A stretch of DNA of 64,000 bases, from NCBI RefSeq assembly GCF_947499295.1, contig NZ_CANMNP010000011.1, positions 124,001 to 188,000 of the forward strand, given 5' to 3'. The notes below the pieces were generated by a model. It did no database searches. It was not told the origin of the DNA and saw only the letters and a list, made by a program, of their open reading frames with translations. This document shows, piece by piece, positions 46,851 through 55,433 of the stretch; positions within the stretch are counted from its first letter, which is position 1; every line of letters begins with the position of its first letter. This stretch comes from an uncultured Roseibium sp. (lineage in GTDB: Bacteria; Pseudomonadota; Alphaproteobacteria; Rhizobiales; Stappiaceae). The position numbers were made by a program, and so were the translations under genes.

Positions 46851-46870
46851 ATGCGCCATGGCGCATTTTT
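46851..46870 (+). terminator. palindromic hairpin with T-run downstream of the small membrane gene
   Basis: ATGCGCCATGGCGCAT (46851-46866) is a perfect 16-base palindrome followed by TTTTT. The stem would be six pairs with a CATG loop. It may terminate the 46431 gene. Confidence 0.45.
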
Positions 46871-46961
46871 AATCATGCCGTGTTTTTGGTCTAAGGTGCT
46901 GTAATTTCGGCAATTTTATTGCTGAATTTAACCTTCAAGTTTTTAATCGTTCTAAAAATAT

Positions 46962-46977
46962 TTGACTAATTGTTCAA
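46962..46977. promoter_or_regulatory. RutR-like operator upstream of preT
   Basis: TTGACTAATTGTTCAA agrees with the E. coli RutR consensus TTGACCANNTGGTCAA at 12 of 14 defined positions. It lies about 85 bases before the preT ATG. RutR is a TetR-family repressor that senses uracil or thymine, which fits control of pyrimidine breakdown. Confidence 0.55.
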
Positions 46978-47062
46978 ATTTTTTTCCAATGGAGATCTAA
47001 GCCTTCTCAAACAACGAAGAAGGCCCCCTTGAAATTTGATCGCCAACCTTCCGGAGATCTCT

Positions 47063-48409
47063 ATGACCCAGACTAAAGCCGGCCCGGACATTGTCGCCGG
47101 GCGCTTGCCTGAGGACGTTTACGCAGAAAACTTCAGCGACCTGCATCCGCTGCTGGAATCGCATGAAGCCCAGGTCGAGGCCGATCGCTGCTACTTCTGC
47201 TACGATGCACCCTGCATGCAGGCCTGTCCGACTAGCATCGACATTCCGCAATTCATTCGTCAGATCTCAACCGGAAACCCGACAGGTTCGGCGAAGACCA
47301 TTTTCGACCAGAACATCCTTGGTGGCATGTGCGCACGCGTTTGCCCGACAGAGACCTTGTGCGAGCAGGTTTGTGTGCGCGAAGTCGCGGAAGGCAAACC
47401 AGTCAAGATCGGCCAGCTTCAACGCTACGCGACTGACCACTACATGGCTGAAAACGACACGACACCATTTACGCGTGGCGCTGCTACCGGAAAGAAAGTT
47501 GCCGTTATAGGCGCCGGCCCGGCCGGACTTTCATGTGCCCACAGACTTGCCGTTCACGGTCACGATGTGAGCCTTTTCGATGCGCGGGAAAAAGCTGGCG
47601 GCCTAAACGAATTCGGAATCGCGTCTTATAAGTCTGTAGACAATTTCGCCGCCCGTGAGGTCGAGTTCATTCTATCGATCGGCGGCATCGAGCTAAAGAC
47701 CGGGATGCGCCTTGGCGAAAACCTGGAGCTTTCAGAATTGCGTGCCTCCTATGACGCCGTGTTCCTGGGCATTGGCCTTGGCGGCGTCAATTCGCTTGGT
47801 GTTGAGGGTGAAGACAAATCGGGTTCAATGGACGCGGTCAGCTACATTGCAGACCTTCGTCAGGCCAAGGATCTCTCCAAACTTCCGGTGGGACGTCGCG
47901 TTGTCGTCATCGGTGGAGGAATGACAGCCGTCGATATCGCGGTACAGACCAAGCTGCTTGGCGCTGAAGACGTTACCATCGCCTATCGCCGCGGCCAGGA
48001 CCGGATGAACGCCTCTGAATATGAACAGCATCTGGCGCAAACCACTGGCGTCAAAATCATGACCTGGGCTCAGCCGAAGGCCCTTGTCGGCGCCAATGGC
48101 GCGATCGCGGGAATCGAGCTGGAGCGGACCCAGGACCAGGACGGTTCTTTCAGTGGAACCGGCGAAACAATCACGTTGCCCGCCGACATGGTGTTCAAGG
48201 CCGTGGGGCAAACATTGGTTCAAACGGACCTGGGCGGGTCATTAACCCTTGAGAAGGGCCGGATCGTTGTGGGTGACGACCGACAGACGAGTCTGGCCGA
48301 TGTGTGGGCAGGGGGTGACTGCATCTTTGGAGGCGAAGACCTGACGGTCACGGCTGTTGAAGACGGCAAAATCGCTGCTGAAAGCATCAACGCTGCCCTG
48401 AGCGCCTGA
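47063..48409 (+). CDS. preT: NAD(P)-dependent dihydropyrimidine dehydrogenase subunit, flavin/FeS electron-transfer part
   Basis: 448 residues from MTQTKAGPDIVAGRLP, GGAG eight bases upstream; an in-frame ATG nine codons earlier has no ribosome site. The N-terminal FeS part has RCYFCYDAPCMQACPTSIDIP and LGGMCARVCPTETLCEQVCVR; then FAD-binding VAVIGAGPAGLSCAHRL (near residue 147) and NAD-binding VVVIGGGMTAVDIAV. It takes electrons from NAD(P)H and hands them to PreA for reduction of uracil or thymine. It is followed by preA after 37 bases. Confidence 0.93.
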   Translation: MTQTKAGPDIVAGRLPEDVYAENFSDLHPLLESHEAQVEADRCYFCYDAPCMQACPTSIDIPQFIRQISTGNPTGSAKTIFDQNILGGMCARVCPTETLCEQVCVREVAEGKPVKIGQLQRYATDHYMAENDTTPFTRGAATGKKVAVIGAGPAGLSCAHRLAVHGHDVSLFDAREKAGGLNEFGIASYKSVDNFAAREVEFILSIGGIELKTGMRLGENLELSELRASYDAVFLGIGLGGVNSLGVEGEDKSGSMDAVSYIADLRQAKDLSKLPVGRRVVVIGGGMTAVDIAVQTKLLGAEDVTIAYRRGQDRMNASEYEQHLAQTTGVKIMTWAQPKALVGANGAIAGIELERTQDQDGSFSGTGETITLPADMVFKAVGQTLVQTDLGGSLTLEKGRIVVGDDRQTSLADVWAGGDCIFGGEDLTVTAVEDGKIAAESINAALSA

Positions 48410-48446
48410 ACGGCGCCGGCACTGGGATATTTGAGGGAGAGCCATC

Positions 48447-49760
48447 ATGGCCGACTTGCGCACAGACTTTATCGGTATCAAATCGCCGAACCCCTTCTGG
48501 CTGGCATCTGCCCCGCCAACCGACAAGGAATACAACGTTGTCAGAGCCTTCAAGGCCGGTTGGGGTGGTGTTGTCTGGAAAACACTCGGAGAGGACCCTG
48601 CCGTCGTCAATGTCAACGGACCGCGCTACGGTGCTATTCACGGCAAGGACAGACAGCTCATCGGATTGAACAATATCGAGCTGATCACCGATCGTCCGCT
48701 AGAGGTCAATCTTCGGGAAATCAAGCAGGTGAAGCGCGATTGGCCCGACAGGGCTCTTGTCGTGTCATTGATGGTTCCTTGCGAAGAGCAAAACTGGATC
48801 AACATCCTGAAGCAGGTCGAGGACACCGGCGCCGATGGTGTCGAGCTGAACTTTGGCTGCCCACATGGCATGAGCGAACGTGGCATGGGTTCGGCGGTTG
48901 GCCAGGTTCCGGAATATATCGAGATGGTGACCCGGTGGGTGAAGCAACACTCCAGAATGCCCTGCATCGTCAAACTGACACCCAACATCACCGATGTCCG
49001 CAAACCTGCACAGGCCGCCAAAGCGGGGGGCGCAGATGCTGTCTCGCTAATCAACACCATCAATTCGATCATGGGTGTCGACCTTGATGTGATGTCGCCG
49101 GCGCCCACTGTCGACGGTAAAGGCGCACATGGAGGTTATTGCGGCCCGGCGGTCAAACCCATTGCTCTGAACATGGTTGCCGAAATCGCACGTGATCCGT
49201 CCACCCACGGCCTGCCGATTTCCGGAATTGGTGGTGTCACCACCTGGCGTGACGCGGCTGAGTTCATGGCGCTTGGAGCCGGATCGGTCCAGGTCTGCAC
49301 AGCAGCAATGACCTACGGCTTCAAGGTTGTGGAAGACATGATTGACGGCCTGAGCGACTGGATGGACCAAAAAGGATATACGTCCGTCGACCAGTTTGTC
49401 GGCAACGCAGTGCCGAATGTTTCCGACTGGCAATACCTCAACCTCAACTACATCGCCAAAGCCAAGATCGATCAGGACCTGTGCATCCAATGTGGCCGTT
49501 GTCATATTGCCTGCGAAGACACGTCCCACCAGGCGATCACAAACATGGTCAATGGCGAGCGCAGGTTTGAGGTGATCGACGAGGAATGTGTCGGATGTAA
49601 TTTGTGCGTCAATGTGTGTCCGGTGGAAGACTGCATCACCATGGAAGCGATGACGCCGGGCAGCATCGACCCGCGCACGAAAAAAACGGTCGAAAAGGAC
49701 TACGCCAACTGGACCACACATCCGAACAATCCGATGGCGGTCACAGAAGCCGCCGAATAG
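48447..49760 (+). CDS. preA: NAD-dependent dihydropyrimidine dehydrogenase catalytic subunit
   Basis: 437 residues. FMN TIM barrel of the dihydroorotate dehydrogenase type (SPNPFWLASAPPTDKEYNV), active-site cysteine in NFGCPHGMSERG (Cys138), and VKLTPNITD. Two 4Fe-4S clusters at the C-terminus: CIQCGRCHIACE and CVGCNLCVNVCPVEDC. It reduces uracil or thymine to the 5,6-dihydro form, the first step of reductive pyrimidine catabolism. The later enzymes (hydantoinase, beta-ureidopropionase) are not in the window. A good terminator follows. Confidence 0.95.
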   Translation: MADLRTDFIGIKSPNPFWLASAPPTDKEYNVVRAFKAGWGGVVWKTLGEDPAVVNVNGPRYGAIHGKDRQLIGLNNIELITDRPLEVNLREIKQVKRDWPDRALVVSLMVPCEEQNWINILKQVEDTGADGVELNFGCPHGMSERGMGSAVGQVPEYIEMVTRWVKQHSRMPCIVKLTPNITDVRKPAQAAKAGGADAVSLINTINSIMGVDLDVMSPAPTVDGKGAHGGYCGPAVKPIALNMVAEIARDPSTHGLPISGIGGVTTWRDAAEFMALGAGSVQVCTAAMTYGFKVVEDMIDGLSDWMDQKGYTSVDQFVGNAVPNVSDWQYLNLNYIAKAKIDQDLCIQCGRCHIACEDTSHQAITNMVNGERRFEVIDEECVGCNLCVNVCPVEDCITMEAMTPGSIDPRTKKTVEKDYANWTTHPNNPMAVTEAAE

Positions 49761-49785
49761 GGCATCGTCCCTGGTGGTCAATCGA

Positions 49786-49825
49786 AGCGCAGGCAGGCTC
49801 CTCCCTTGCCTGCGCTTTGTTTTTG
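49786..49825 (+). terminator. Rho-independent terminator after preA
   Basis: AGCGCAGGCA (49786-49795) pairs with TGCCTGCGCT (49807-49816), a ten-pair stem with an 11-base loop, followed by TTGTTTTT. It separates preTA from the BCCT transporter gene. Confidence 0.85.
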
Positions 49826-49893
49826 TCAATTCGCTTTTGCGTTCCGGGTGTTAGCCGTTTAGCTTGCAGGGAAGCGCAAGGCGAGGAAACGGC

Positions 49894-51393
49894 ATGAAAA
49901 ACTCCCGCATATTACTGGCAGCTTCCATCAGCCTTTGTGCATTCGTTGGCATATGGGGCGTCATCTCGCCCGACAGCCTGCTGGTTTTCGCCGAGGGTAT
50001 CGTCAATCAGTATTTCATCAGCCGCGGTTGGTTTGTAATGCTGTCTGTGACGGTCATGCTTCTGTTCTGCCTGGCGCTTACGCTGACAAAATTCGGCGAC
50101 ATCCGATTAGGCGCAGATACCGACCGGCCGGAATACTCAACAACGACCTGGATTGCCATGCTGTTTGCGGCCGGCATGGGTGTCGGGCTCCTGTTCTGGG
50201 CTGTGGCTGAGCCTCTGACCCACTTTTATTTCGTGAAAGACGTCCTGCCCCAGCCGATTGCCGCCGAGCAGGCACTCCTTGCCGCCAATTTCAACTGGGG
50301 CATTCACGCCTGGGCCATTTATGGCACAACGGCTCTGTCCATTGCCTATTTCAGCTACCGGCGCGGGACGCCGATGATGGTGAGTGCACCGCTGAAGAAC
50401 CTGTTTCCGGGCGAATTCTGGGCGAGTGCACTTGGCTGGTTTTCCGACTTCATGGCAATTGCCGCGATTGCCATCGGCGTTGCGGGATCCGTCGCTATGG
50501 GAGTTTTTCAGGTCGCCGACGGCGCAACCGTACTCATGGGAAAAGAGACCGCAACGCCGCTGGTGATCGGCGTGGTGTTTGTTCTGATGATCGCGGCTTA
50601 CATCCCGCCTTTGCTCGTTGATCTTGGAGCCGGCATGGCGAAACTCTCCAATATTGCCATGGCACTTGCTATCGGACTCGTGGTCTACACGATCGTTCTG
50701 GGCCCCTCGGACTTCCTGCTAAATTCGATCGTCAGTGGGATCGGCAGCTATGTCGCTGTCGTTATACCTCGCGGCCTCGAAACCTTCACGTTCTACGGAG
50801 ATGAAGCCAGCAAATGGTTCCGGGACTGGACCCTCACCTACATGGTCTGGTGGATTGCATGGGGCCCGTTCGTCGGCGTCTTTGTCGCCCGAATTTCCAA
50901 AGGCCGCACCATAAGGGAATTCGTGCTCGGAGTATTGATCGGTCCAACACTCTTTTCCACCATATGGTTCGGTGCCTTTGGAGGTATCGGAATTTACGAT
51001 GCGCTCAATGGGCAAGGCGACTTGCTGGCGCTCACTCAGACCAATGTGGAGCGGATGACTTTCGCTCTGCTTGACCGCTTGCCTTTTTCCACGCTGACAA
51101 CACTTGCGACAGTCCTGGCAGCGTTCCTCTTCATTGTAACGAGTGTGGTCAGCGCGGCTTTCGTACTGGGCACATTCTCAACCGGCGGAAACCCGAACCC
51201 CAGCCCCAAAGTTCGAGTTATCTGGGGCGTGCTTCTGGGTGTTCTCGGAGCAGCCATGATCCTTTCAGGCTCAATGGCGGCAGTCAGAACCCTGATTGCA
51301 CTTGGTGCGCTGCCTTTTGTCTTCATCACCGTCATTCTGCTTGCTTGCCTGATCCGGGCGCTGTTGCAGGACAGTCGGAAAGCGCGGTCATGA
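49894..51393 (+). CDS. BCCT-family transporter (betaine/choline/carnitine type)
   Basis: 499 residues from MKNSRILLAASIS; GAGGA seven bases upstream, although the frame is open ten codons more. About twelve transmembrane segments. The glycine stretch AAGMGVGLLFWAVAEP (near residue 97) and the tryptophan-rich WTLTYMVWWIAWGPFVGVF (near 312) are the BCCT substrate and Na+ coupling signatures. It takes up a quaternary amine such as glycine betaine with Na+ or H+. The N- and C-termini are short, so osmosensing as in BetP is unlikely. It overlaps the next gene as ATGA. Confidence 0.9.
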   Translation: MKNSRILLAASISLCAFVGIWGVISPDSLLVFAEGIVNQYFISRGWFVMLSVTVMLLFCLALTLTKFGDIRLGADTDRPEYSTTTWIAMLFAAGMGVGLLFWAVAEPLTHFYFVKDVLPQPIAAEQALLAANFNWGIHAWAIYGTTALSIAYFSYRRGTPMMVSAPLKNLFPGEFWASALGWFSDFMAIAAIAIGVAGSVAMGVFQVADGATVLMGKETATPLVIGVVFVLMIAAYIPPLLVDLGAGMAKLSNIAMALAIGLVVYTIVLGPSDFLLNSIVSGIGSYVAVVIPRGLETFTFYGDEASKWFRDWTLTYMVWWIAWGPFVGVFVARISKGRTIREFVLGVLIGPTLFSTIWFGAFGGIGIYDALNGQGDLLALTQTNVERMTFALLDRLPFSTLTTLATVLAAFLFIVTSVVSAAFVLGTFSTGGNPNPSPKVRVIWGVLLGVLGAAMILSGSMAAVRTLIALGALPFVFITVILLACLIRALLQDSRKARS

Positions 51394-51833
51394 GCAGCAA
51401 GTTTCTAACCCTTATTTTTTTTGTGGCTCTCAGCTTAGGTATCACCTCAGACGCAACAGCTTGCAGAAACCCAAGCCACGAAACACATACTTTTCTCGAT
51501 TTCTTACCCGTTTTTGCGAAAGACGAAGCGCTTATTGCTCTTGTTGAGATTGTGGAGCCATTCGTTCTCCGTGACCAGCGCGAAACAACGGTTAAAGTGG
51601 TAAAACCTATGTCAGGCTCAACTCCTGGACAGATGGTCAGAGTTGCCAAGGTTTTGCACTCTTGTTCTCGGGATTTTGAAATTGCGAAGGGTGAAATGTA
51701 CTTCATTGCCGGGTCAATCGAAGAAGACGGTCTCTTCTACGGAGAGTGGCAGAACGTGCCTTCACACTACGCGGGTCACCAACCAAAACCGAAAAAACGT
51801 CCTTCGAGGGAACCAAGTGTCCTTAGGGATTGA
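51390..51833 (+). CDS. small exported protein, unknown function
   Basis: 147 residues from MSSKFLTLIFFVALSLGI, the ATG overlapping the BCCT stop. The first 25 residues form a signal peptide; a cysteine follows at SDATACRNP, though it is not a clear lipobox. The mature part is beta-rich (VEIVEPFVL, TVKVVKPMSG, MVRVAKVLHSCS) and ends in a basic, proline-rich tail. It recalls tissue-inhibitor-like small secreted domains, but I do not recognise a family. The base composition is lower in GC than its neighbours. Confidence 0.65.
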   Translation: MSSKFLTLIFFVALSLGITSDATACRNPSHETHTFLDFLPVFAKDEALIALVEIVEPFVLRDQRETTVKVVKPMSGSTPGQMVRVAKVLHSCSRDFEIAKGEMYFIAGSIEEDGLFYGEWQNVPSHYAGHQPKPKKRPSREPSVLRD

Positions 51834-51848
51834 AACAAGGATTGCGAA

Positions 51849-51959
51849 ATGCTGACAGGTGATCCGCTCGATACCGTTCTGAATCTCGGAACATTCGCCT
51901 TCATAGGCTTCATCGTCTGGCTGATGATGCGGAAAAGCCCTGACGACACAGAAAAATAG
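51849..51959 (+). CDS. 36-residue single-pass membrane protein
   Basis: MLTGDPLDTVLNLG at the start, then a hydrophobic helix (about residues 12-27: FAFIGFIVWLMM) and a charged tail RKSPDDTEK. AAGGA sits seven bases before the ATG. It follows the previous gene by 15 bases on the same strand. The ribosome site, the membrane helix with positive flank and the operon position together support a real small protein. No family recognised. Confidence 0.5.
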   Translation: MLTGDPLDTVLNLGTFAFIGFIVWLMMRKSPDDTEK

Positions 51960-51972
51960 TGTTCGGCCTGTG

Positions 51973-52446
51973 TTACAGGGAAAGATCCGGTCTGGTGAGC
52001 ATGAGCCAGACGATTGCCAACACGGCAAAGAAGGCCGGAAATCCAAACGCAAACCAGATCCGGTAGAGCCGGTGATACCTCTCAGGCAATTTCGTGCCGG
52101 CTTCAGCAGCGGCGACTGCAAGTCTGTGCATTCTGATCTGGATCAAGACCACCGGCAACCAGAACAGGCCGACAAAAACATAAAGACAGAGAGAAACCAA
52201 CACCCAGCCTTCAAGCAGGGACCAGCCAACCTCGCGCGTGAGCAAATATCCGGTCACCGGCTGAGCTACGGCTGCTGTCGCCGTAAAAACCGTATCTGCC
52301 AGCACAACGATGCCGGAAACGTGGGCAATCAGTCGAGGGTCCCGGGACCGGTTGGAAATAACCATGAAAAAAGCGATGCCGGCACCGGTGCCGAGCAGCA
52401 CGCAGGCTCCGATCACATGCGCATATCGAAGCAGTTCGTACCACAT
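51973..52446 (-). CDS. DUF2269-family membrane protein
   Basis: 157 residues from MWYELLRYAHVIGAC, with GGAGG eight bases before; the ATG shares a base with the upstream stop (TGATG). Four transmembrane helices with conserved HVIGACVLLGTGAG, QPVTGYLLTREVGW and RYHRLYRIWFAFGFPAFFAVL (in parts). Histidines in helices 1 and 4 could bind haem, as in the related DUF2269/YoaI-like proteins, but this is only suggestive. It is the last gene of the minus-strand run that begins with soeA. Confidence 0.8.
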   Translation of the reverse strand: MWYELLRYAHVIGACVLLGTGAGIAFFMVISNRSRDPRLIAHVSGIVVLADTVFTATAAVAQPVTGYLLTREVGWSLLEGWVLVSLCLYVFVGLFWLPVVLIQIRMHRLAVAAAEAGTKLPERYHRLYRIWFAFGFPAFFAVLAIVWLMLTRPDLSL

Positions 52447-53741
52447 CAGCGGTCCTCCAGAAGGAGTGCAACGAACAATGCCAGCACAATCGCCGGGAGT
52501 ACTTTGACAAAGGGGCCAAGCGGATCTGCCCATAAATCGGCGGCAAGCCATGACCCGAATAAAAGATAAGCACCTGACACCAGTATCATGCCGGCACATA
52601 CCTTTCGGGTCCAACGCCTGACAAGAACAGCCGCGCCCAGCACCAGATCCGCAACGACACCGCCGATCACAGCAAATGCGGCGATGCCGGATGACACATT
52701 TCGCTCTGTCAGGACGGACTTCGCATCTTCGAAAGACAAGATCCCGATCAGTCCGGACAACAACCAGAAAACAGACAAACAGCCAATCGCCAGAGGCAGC
52801 AGAAGATACATCCGCGAATAGGTTCTTTCCTGCGCTGTTGCGGGTATTGCTGCAAGGGTCTCTTCAAGGCTTGTAACTGCCAATCCACCTCGTTCCTGCC
52901 AATGCGAAGGATCTCCGGTGATGCCTGATTTCAGGGAACGGAGGGCATTGGTTCTGAGCGGCGAACGCCAGCCCAGCCAGCCAAGCAAGTCGGCACCTGT
53001 TCCAACCAGCCTGAGCAGCCATTCAGGGATTTCGATTTCAGCTGACCACTTTGGGTAGCCAAGCCAGGACCTGATCCTGCGTGTCAGTTCCGCAAATGTG
53101 CGGGTTTCTGCTTCGCCCAGATCCGCAACAAAATGCGTTCCCAGTTTACCACCAGCAGCTTGAGCAACCGCGGCTGCCAAATCGTCGACATGAATGGTCT
53201 GGATAGGTGCATCGGCAAAGATCCGGCCACCAATGCAAGGTATTGCTGCTGATGCGCGCAGCAATGCGGACCCGCCATAGGCTTCAGAACCGAGCACCAG
53301 AACGGGACGCAAAATGATCCAGTTTGTTGCAGAGGCCATGACAACCGCATCACCGCGAGCTTTGCTTCGGAAAAATGCCGTCGGCGCGTCTTCAGAAACA
53401 CCTGCGGCGGAGATCTGGACAAACGTCGCAGACGTTCCCTTAAGTGCTGCAACGATCCGCTCCACTGCGCTCACATGGATCGCAACGAGATTGTCACGCG
53501 TTCCATCCTGTAGTGCTCCGGAGGCGTTCACGACGACATCGGCATCACTCAGCAAGTCTTTCCAATCGGTCTCAGTCGTATCGGCAATATCGCGGATCAT
53601 CCAGACGAGGTCGGGAAAGACCTTTTTGGCGCTTTCCAAAGAACGCCCGACACCACACACCGCATAACCGTCTGCTTGCAGAGCCCTGACACAGGCTGCA
53701 CCGATAAAGCCGTAAGCGCCGAGGACGACTGCCTTTTTCAT
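52446..53741 (-). CDS. NAD(P)-binding SDR fused to a DoxX-like membrane domain
   Basis: 431 residues from MKKAVVLGAYGFIGAACV. Residues 1 to about 290 are an atypical/extended SDR: VVLGAYGFIG for the dinucleotide, VVNASGALQDG, FVQISAAGVSEDAPTAFFRSK, and IQTIHVDDLAAAV. From about 305 onward there are four hydrophobic helices (MYLLLPLAIGCLSVFWLLSG, IAAFAVIGGVVADLVLGAAVL and others) resembling a DoxX/DUF417-like unit. Substrate unknown. It lies 73 bases after soeC on the same strand and overlaps DUF2269, so it may help the quinone-linked sulfite system. Confidence 0.82.
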   Translation of the reverse strand: MKKAVVLGAYGFIGAACVRALQADGYAVCGVGRSLESAKKVFPDLVWMIRDIADTTETDWKDLLSDADVVVNASGALQDGTRDNLVAIHVSAVERIVAALKGTSATFVQISAAGVSEDAPTAFFRSKARGDAVVMASATNWIILRPVLVLGSEAYGGSALLRASAAIPCIGGRIFADAPIQTIHVDDLAAAVAQAAGGKLGTHFVADLGEAETRTFAELTRRIRSWLGYPKWSAEIEIPEWLLRLVGTGADLLGWLGWRSPLRTNALRSLKSGITGDPSHWQERGGLAVTSLEETLAAIPATAQERTYSRMYLLLPLAIGCLSVFWLLSGLIGILSFEDAKSVLTERNVSSGIAAFAVIGGVVADLVLGAAVLVRRWTRKVCAGMILVSGAYLLFGSWLAADLWADPLGPFVKVLPAIVLALFVALLLEDR

Positions 53742-53814
53742 CTTCACGCCTTTCCCGAACCGAGGCATAGGGTTTTAGGACGGGGCGAGAGGCAAGTAAA
53801 ATCGAAAAGGCGCC

Positions 53815-54690
53815 CTAACGCTGGCTGTAGTAAAGGCCGACCACGTGTTCGGCCTCGGCAAAGAACAGCCAACGGGATGCAAACGTTCCGGCCAGATAGG
53901 CAAGAACAGCCAGACCGGCGCTGAAAACACCGGCAGGCAAAAGGGCAATGATCACAATCGGTAAAAGACAATTCAGAAGAAAGGCAATTGCGCGAAGCTT
54001 CTGAGCGTGCTTGCGACCGACGACATATACCATTTCCTTCAGGAGGTAGTTGGTGCCGGTATGAGGCGGTTCGAAAAGCCGCACCTTGCCGCGGTCGCCA
54101 AGACCCGTTGCCGTTTCGGTCGTGTGTCCACGTTCTGCAAAACGACGATCACCAAGCACCCAGTAGAGCAGCTGCACACCACCCGCGACGACGAGCAACA
54201 CCAGAGCTGCCATCGATTGGGCCGCCAGAACGGCCCCTCCTGCCAGCGCCAGCGTAACCATGTGAAGTGGCGTCAGCCAGTGGTTCCAGCGTGGCACGGT
54301 AGCCAGCTGGGCGTAGATCATGCTGGTGGCATAGATGGTTGCCACGCTCAAAACAGCACCAAGAACCCCTAAGGGCACAAGCAATCGGTCGAAAAAGACG
54401 GCAGCAAACGCATAAAGACCCATCACCAGAAGAGCCGAAACAGAAAGCCAGGCTTCACGCGACAGCCAACTGCTACGCCACTGCGAAAACGCTTTCAGTG
54501 CTCGCTGCGGATTGCCGAGGTGAAAGGTCGACGCAACCAGTCCACCAACGGCAAGCGCATACGCAATGGCAAAACAGAAGAACGCGGTCCATCCCGTAAC
54601 GGCGGGTTGACCGATCCCGAGCCAGGCAAGAAATCCGAATCCAAGGCCAGACAAAACGGTGAACACGATAACTGAGGGTGCCGGATGCAT
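53815..54690 (-). CDS. soeC: membrane anchor of SoeABC-type sulfite dehydrogenase (DmsC/NrfD-like)
   Basis: 291 residues, about eight transmembrane helices. The DmsC pattern is visible: ATFHLGNPQRALKAFSQWRSSWLSREAW (in parts) near residue 53 and GTNYLLKEMVYVVGRKHA near 210. It anchors the catalytic pair to the cytoplasmic face of the inner membrane and passes electrons to quinone. Its ATG shares one base with the soeB stop (TGATG). Confidence 0.85.
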   Translation of the reverse strand: MHPAPSVIVFTVLSGLGFGFLAWLGIGQPAVTGWTAFFCFAIAYALAVGGLVASTFHLGNPQRALKAFSQWRSSWLSREAWLSVSALLVMGLYAFAAVFFDRLLVPLGVLGAVLSVATIYATSMIYAQLATVPRWNHWLTPLHMVTLALAGGAVLAAQSMAALVLLVVAGGVQLLYWVLGDRRFAERGHTTETATGLGDRGKVRLFEPPHTGTNYLLKEMVYVVGRKHAQKLRAIAFLLNCLLPIVIIALLPAGVFSAGLAVLAYLAGTFASRWLFFAEAEHVVGLYYSQR

Positions 54691-55433
54691 CAGAGCGCCT
54701 CCAGGGTCTTGTCGAGCCAGGCCAAAAACCCTTTGGGCGAATCGGCCACAGGCTTCAATTGCGGAGCAGACTTGTCGGCGGTGAGGCGGTCTTTCACCCG
54801 AGGCGGCAAGTACTTGTTCACGGGCCTCGTACCCTGTTCCGGCATCAGGTCCATTCCCCCGCGTTCGGCGGTCAGACGGGACACATTGCTCTCAGGATCG
54901 CTGAAGTCACCGAAATGGCGCGCCCCGGCCGGACAGGTTCTGACACAAGCGGGCACCCGATCTTCCTCGGGAAGGTTTTCATTGTAGATCCGGTCGACAC
55001 ACAAGGTGCATTTTTTCATCACACCGGCGGACTGATCCAACTCTCGTGCGCCATAGGGACAAGCCCAAGCGCACAATCCGCAGCCAATGCAGGCATCTTC
55101 ATCAACAAGGACGATCCCGTCTTCCACCCGCTTATAGCTGGCGCCCGTCGGACAGACCGTAACGCAAGGCGCATCGTCGCAATGCAGGCAGGACTTGGGA
55201 AAATGAATGGTCTGTGCAGCGCCGTTTGACGGCTGAACTTCAAAGGCGTGCACCCGGTTCAAAAAGGTTCCAACAGGATCGCTGCCATAAGCGTCATTGT
55301 CGCTCAGCGCGACACCATAGTTTTCTGTATTCCAGCCCTTGCATGCCGTCACACATGCATGGCAGCCAACGCATGTGTCGAGATCGATGACCAGGCCGAG
55401 TTTCTTTTCCGTTTGATCTGGTAACGAGGTCAT
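54690..55433 (-). CDS. soeB: iron-sulfur subunit of SoeABC-type sulfite dehydrogenase
   Basis: 247 residues from MTSLPDQTEKKLGLVIDLD; ATG overlaps the soeA stop. Four cysteine groups for 4Fe-4S clusters: CVGCHACVTACK, CLHCDDAPCVTVCPTGA, CIGCGLCAWACPYGARE and CTLCVDR...CVRTCP. It carries electrons from the molybdenum subunit to SoeC. There is no signal peptide, as expected for a cytoplasm-facing complex. Confidence 0.88.
   Translation of the reverse strand: MTSLPDQTEKKLGLVIDLDTCVGCHACVTACKGWNTENYGVALSDNDAYGSDPVGTFLNRVHAFEVQPSNGAAQTIHFPKSCLHCDDAPCVTVCPTGASYKRVEDGIVLVDEDACIGCGLCAWACPYGARELDQSAGVMKKCTLCVDRIYNENLPEEDRVPACVRTCPAGARHFGDFSDPESNVSRLTAERGGMDLMPEQGTRPVNKYLPPRVKDRLTADKSAPQLKPVADSPKGFLAWLDKTLEAL

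Larger units (their letters stand above)
46686..47062 (+). promoter_or_regulatory. 377-bp regulatory spacer before preT
   Basis: No gene is supported. It holds, in order, the palindromic terminator-like element (46851-46870), the AT-rich RutR-like box (46962-46977) and a leader hairpin GCCTTCT/AGAAGGC (47001-47007 with 47018-47024) just before the preT ribosome site GGAG. Confidence 0.5.

Noticed and set aside
46412-46876. A 154-codon minus-strand frame over the small membrane protein gene
   Set aside because: Low-complexity basic/serine-rich translation with no ribosome site; the plus-strand frame has membrane helices and a ribosome site.
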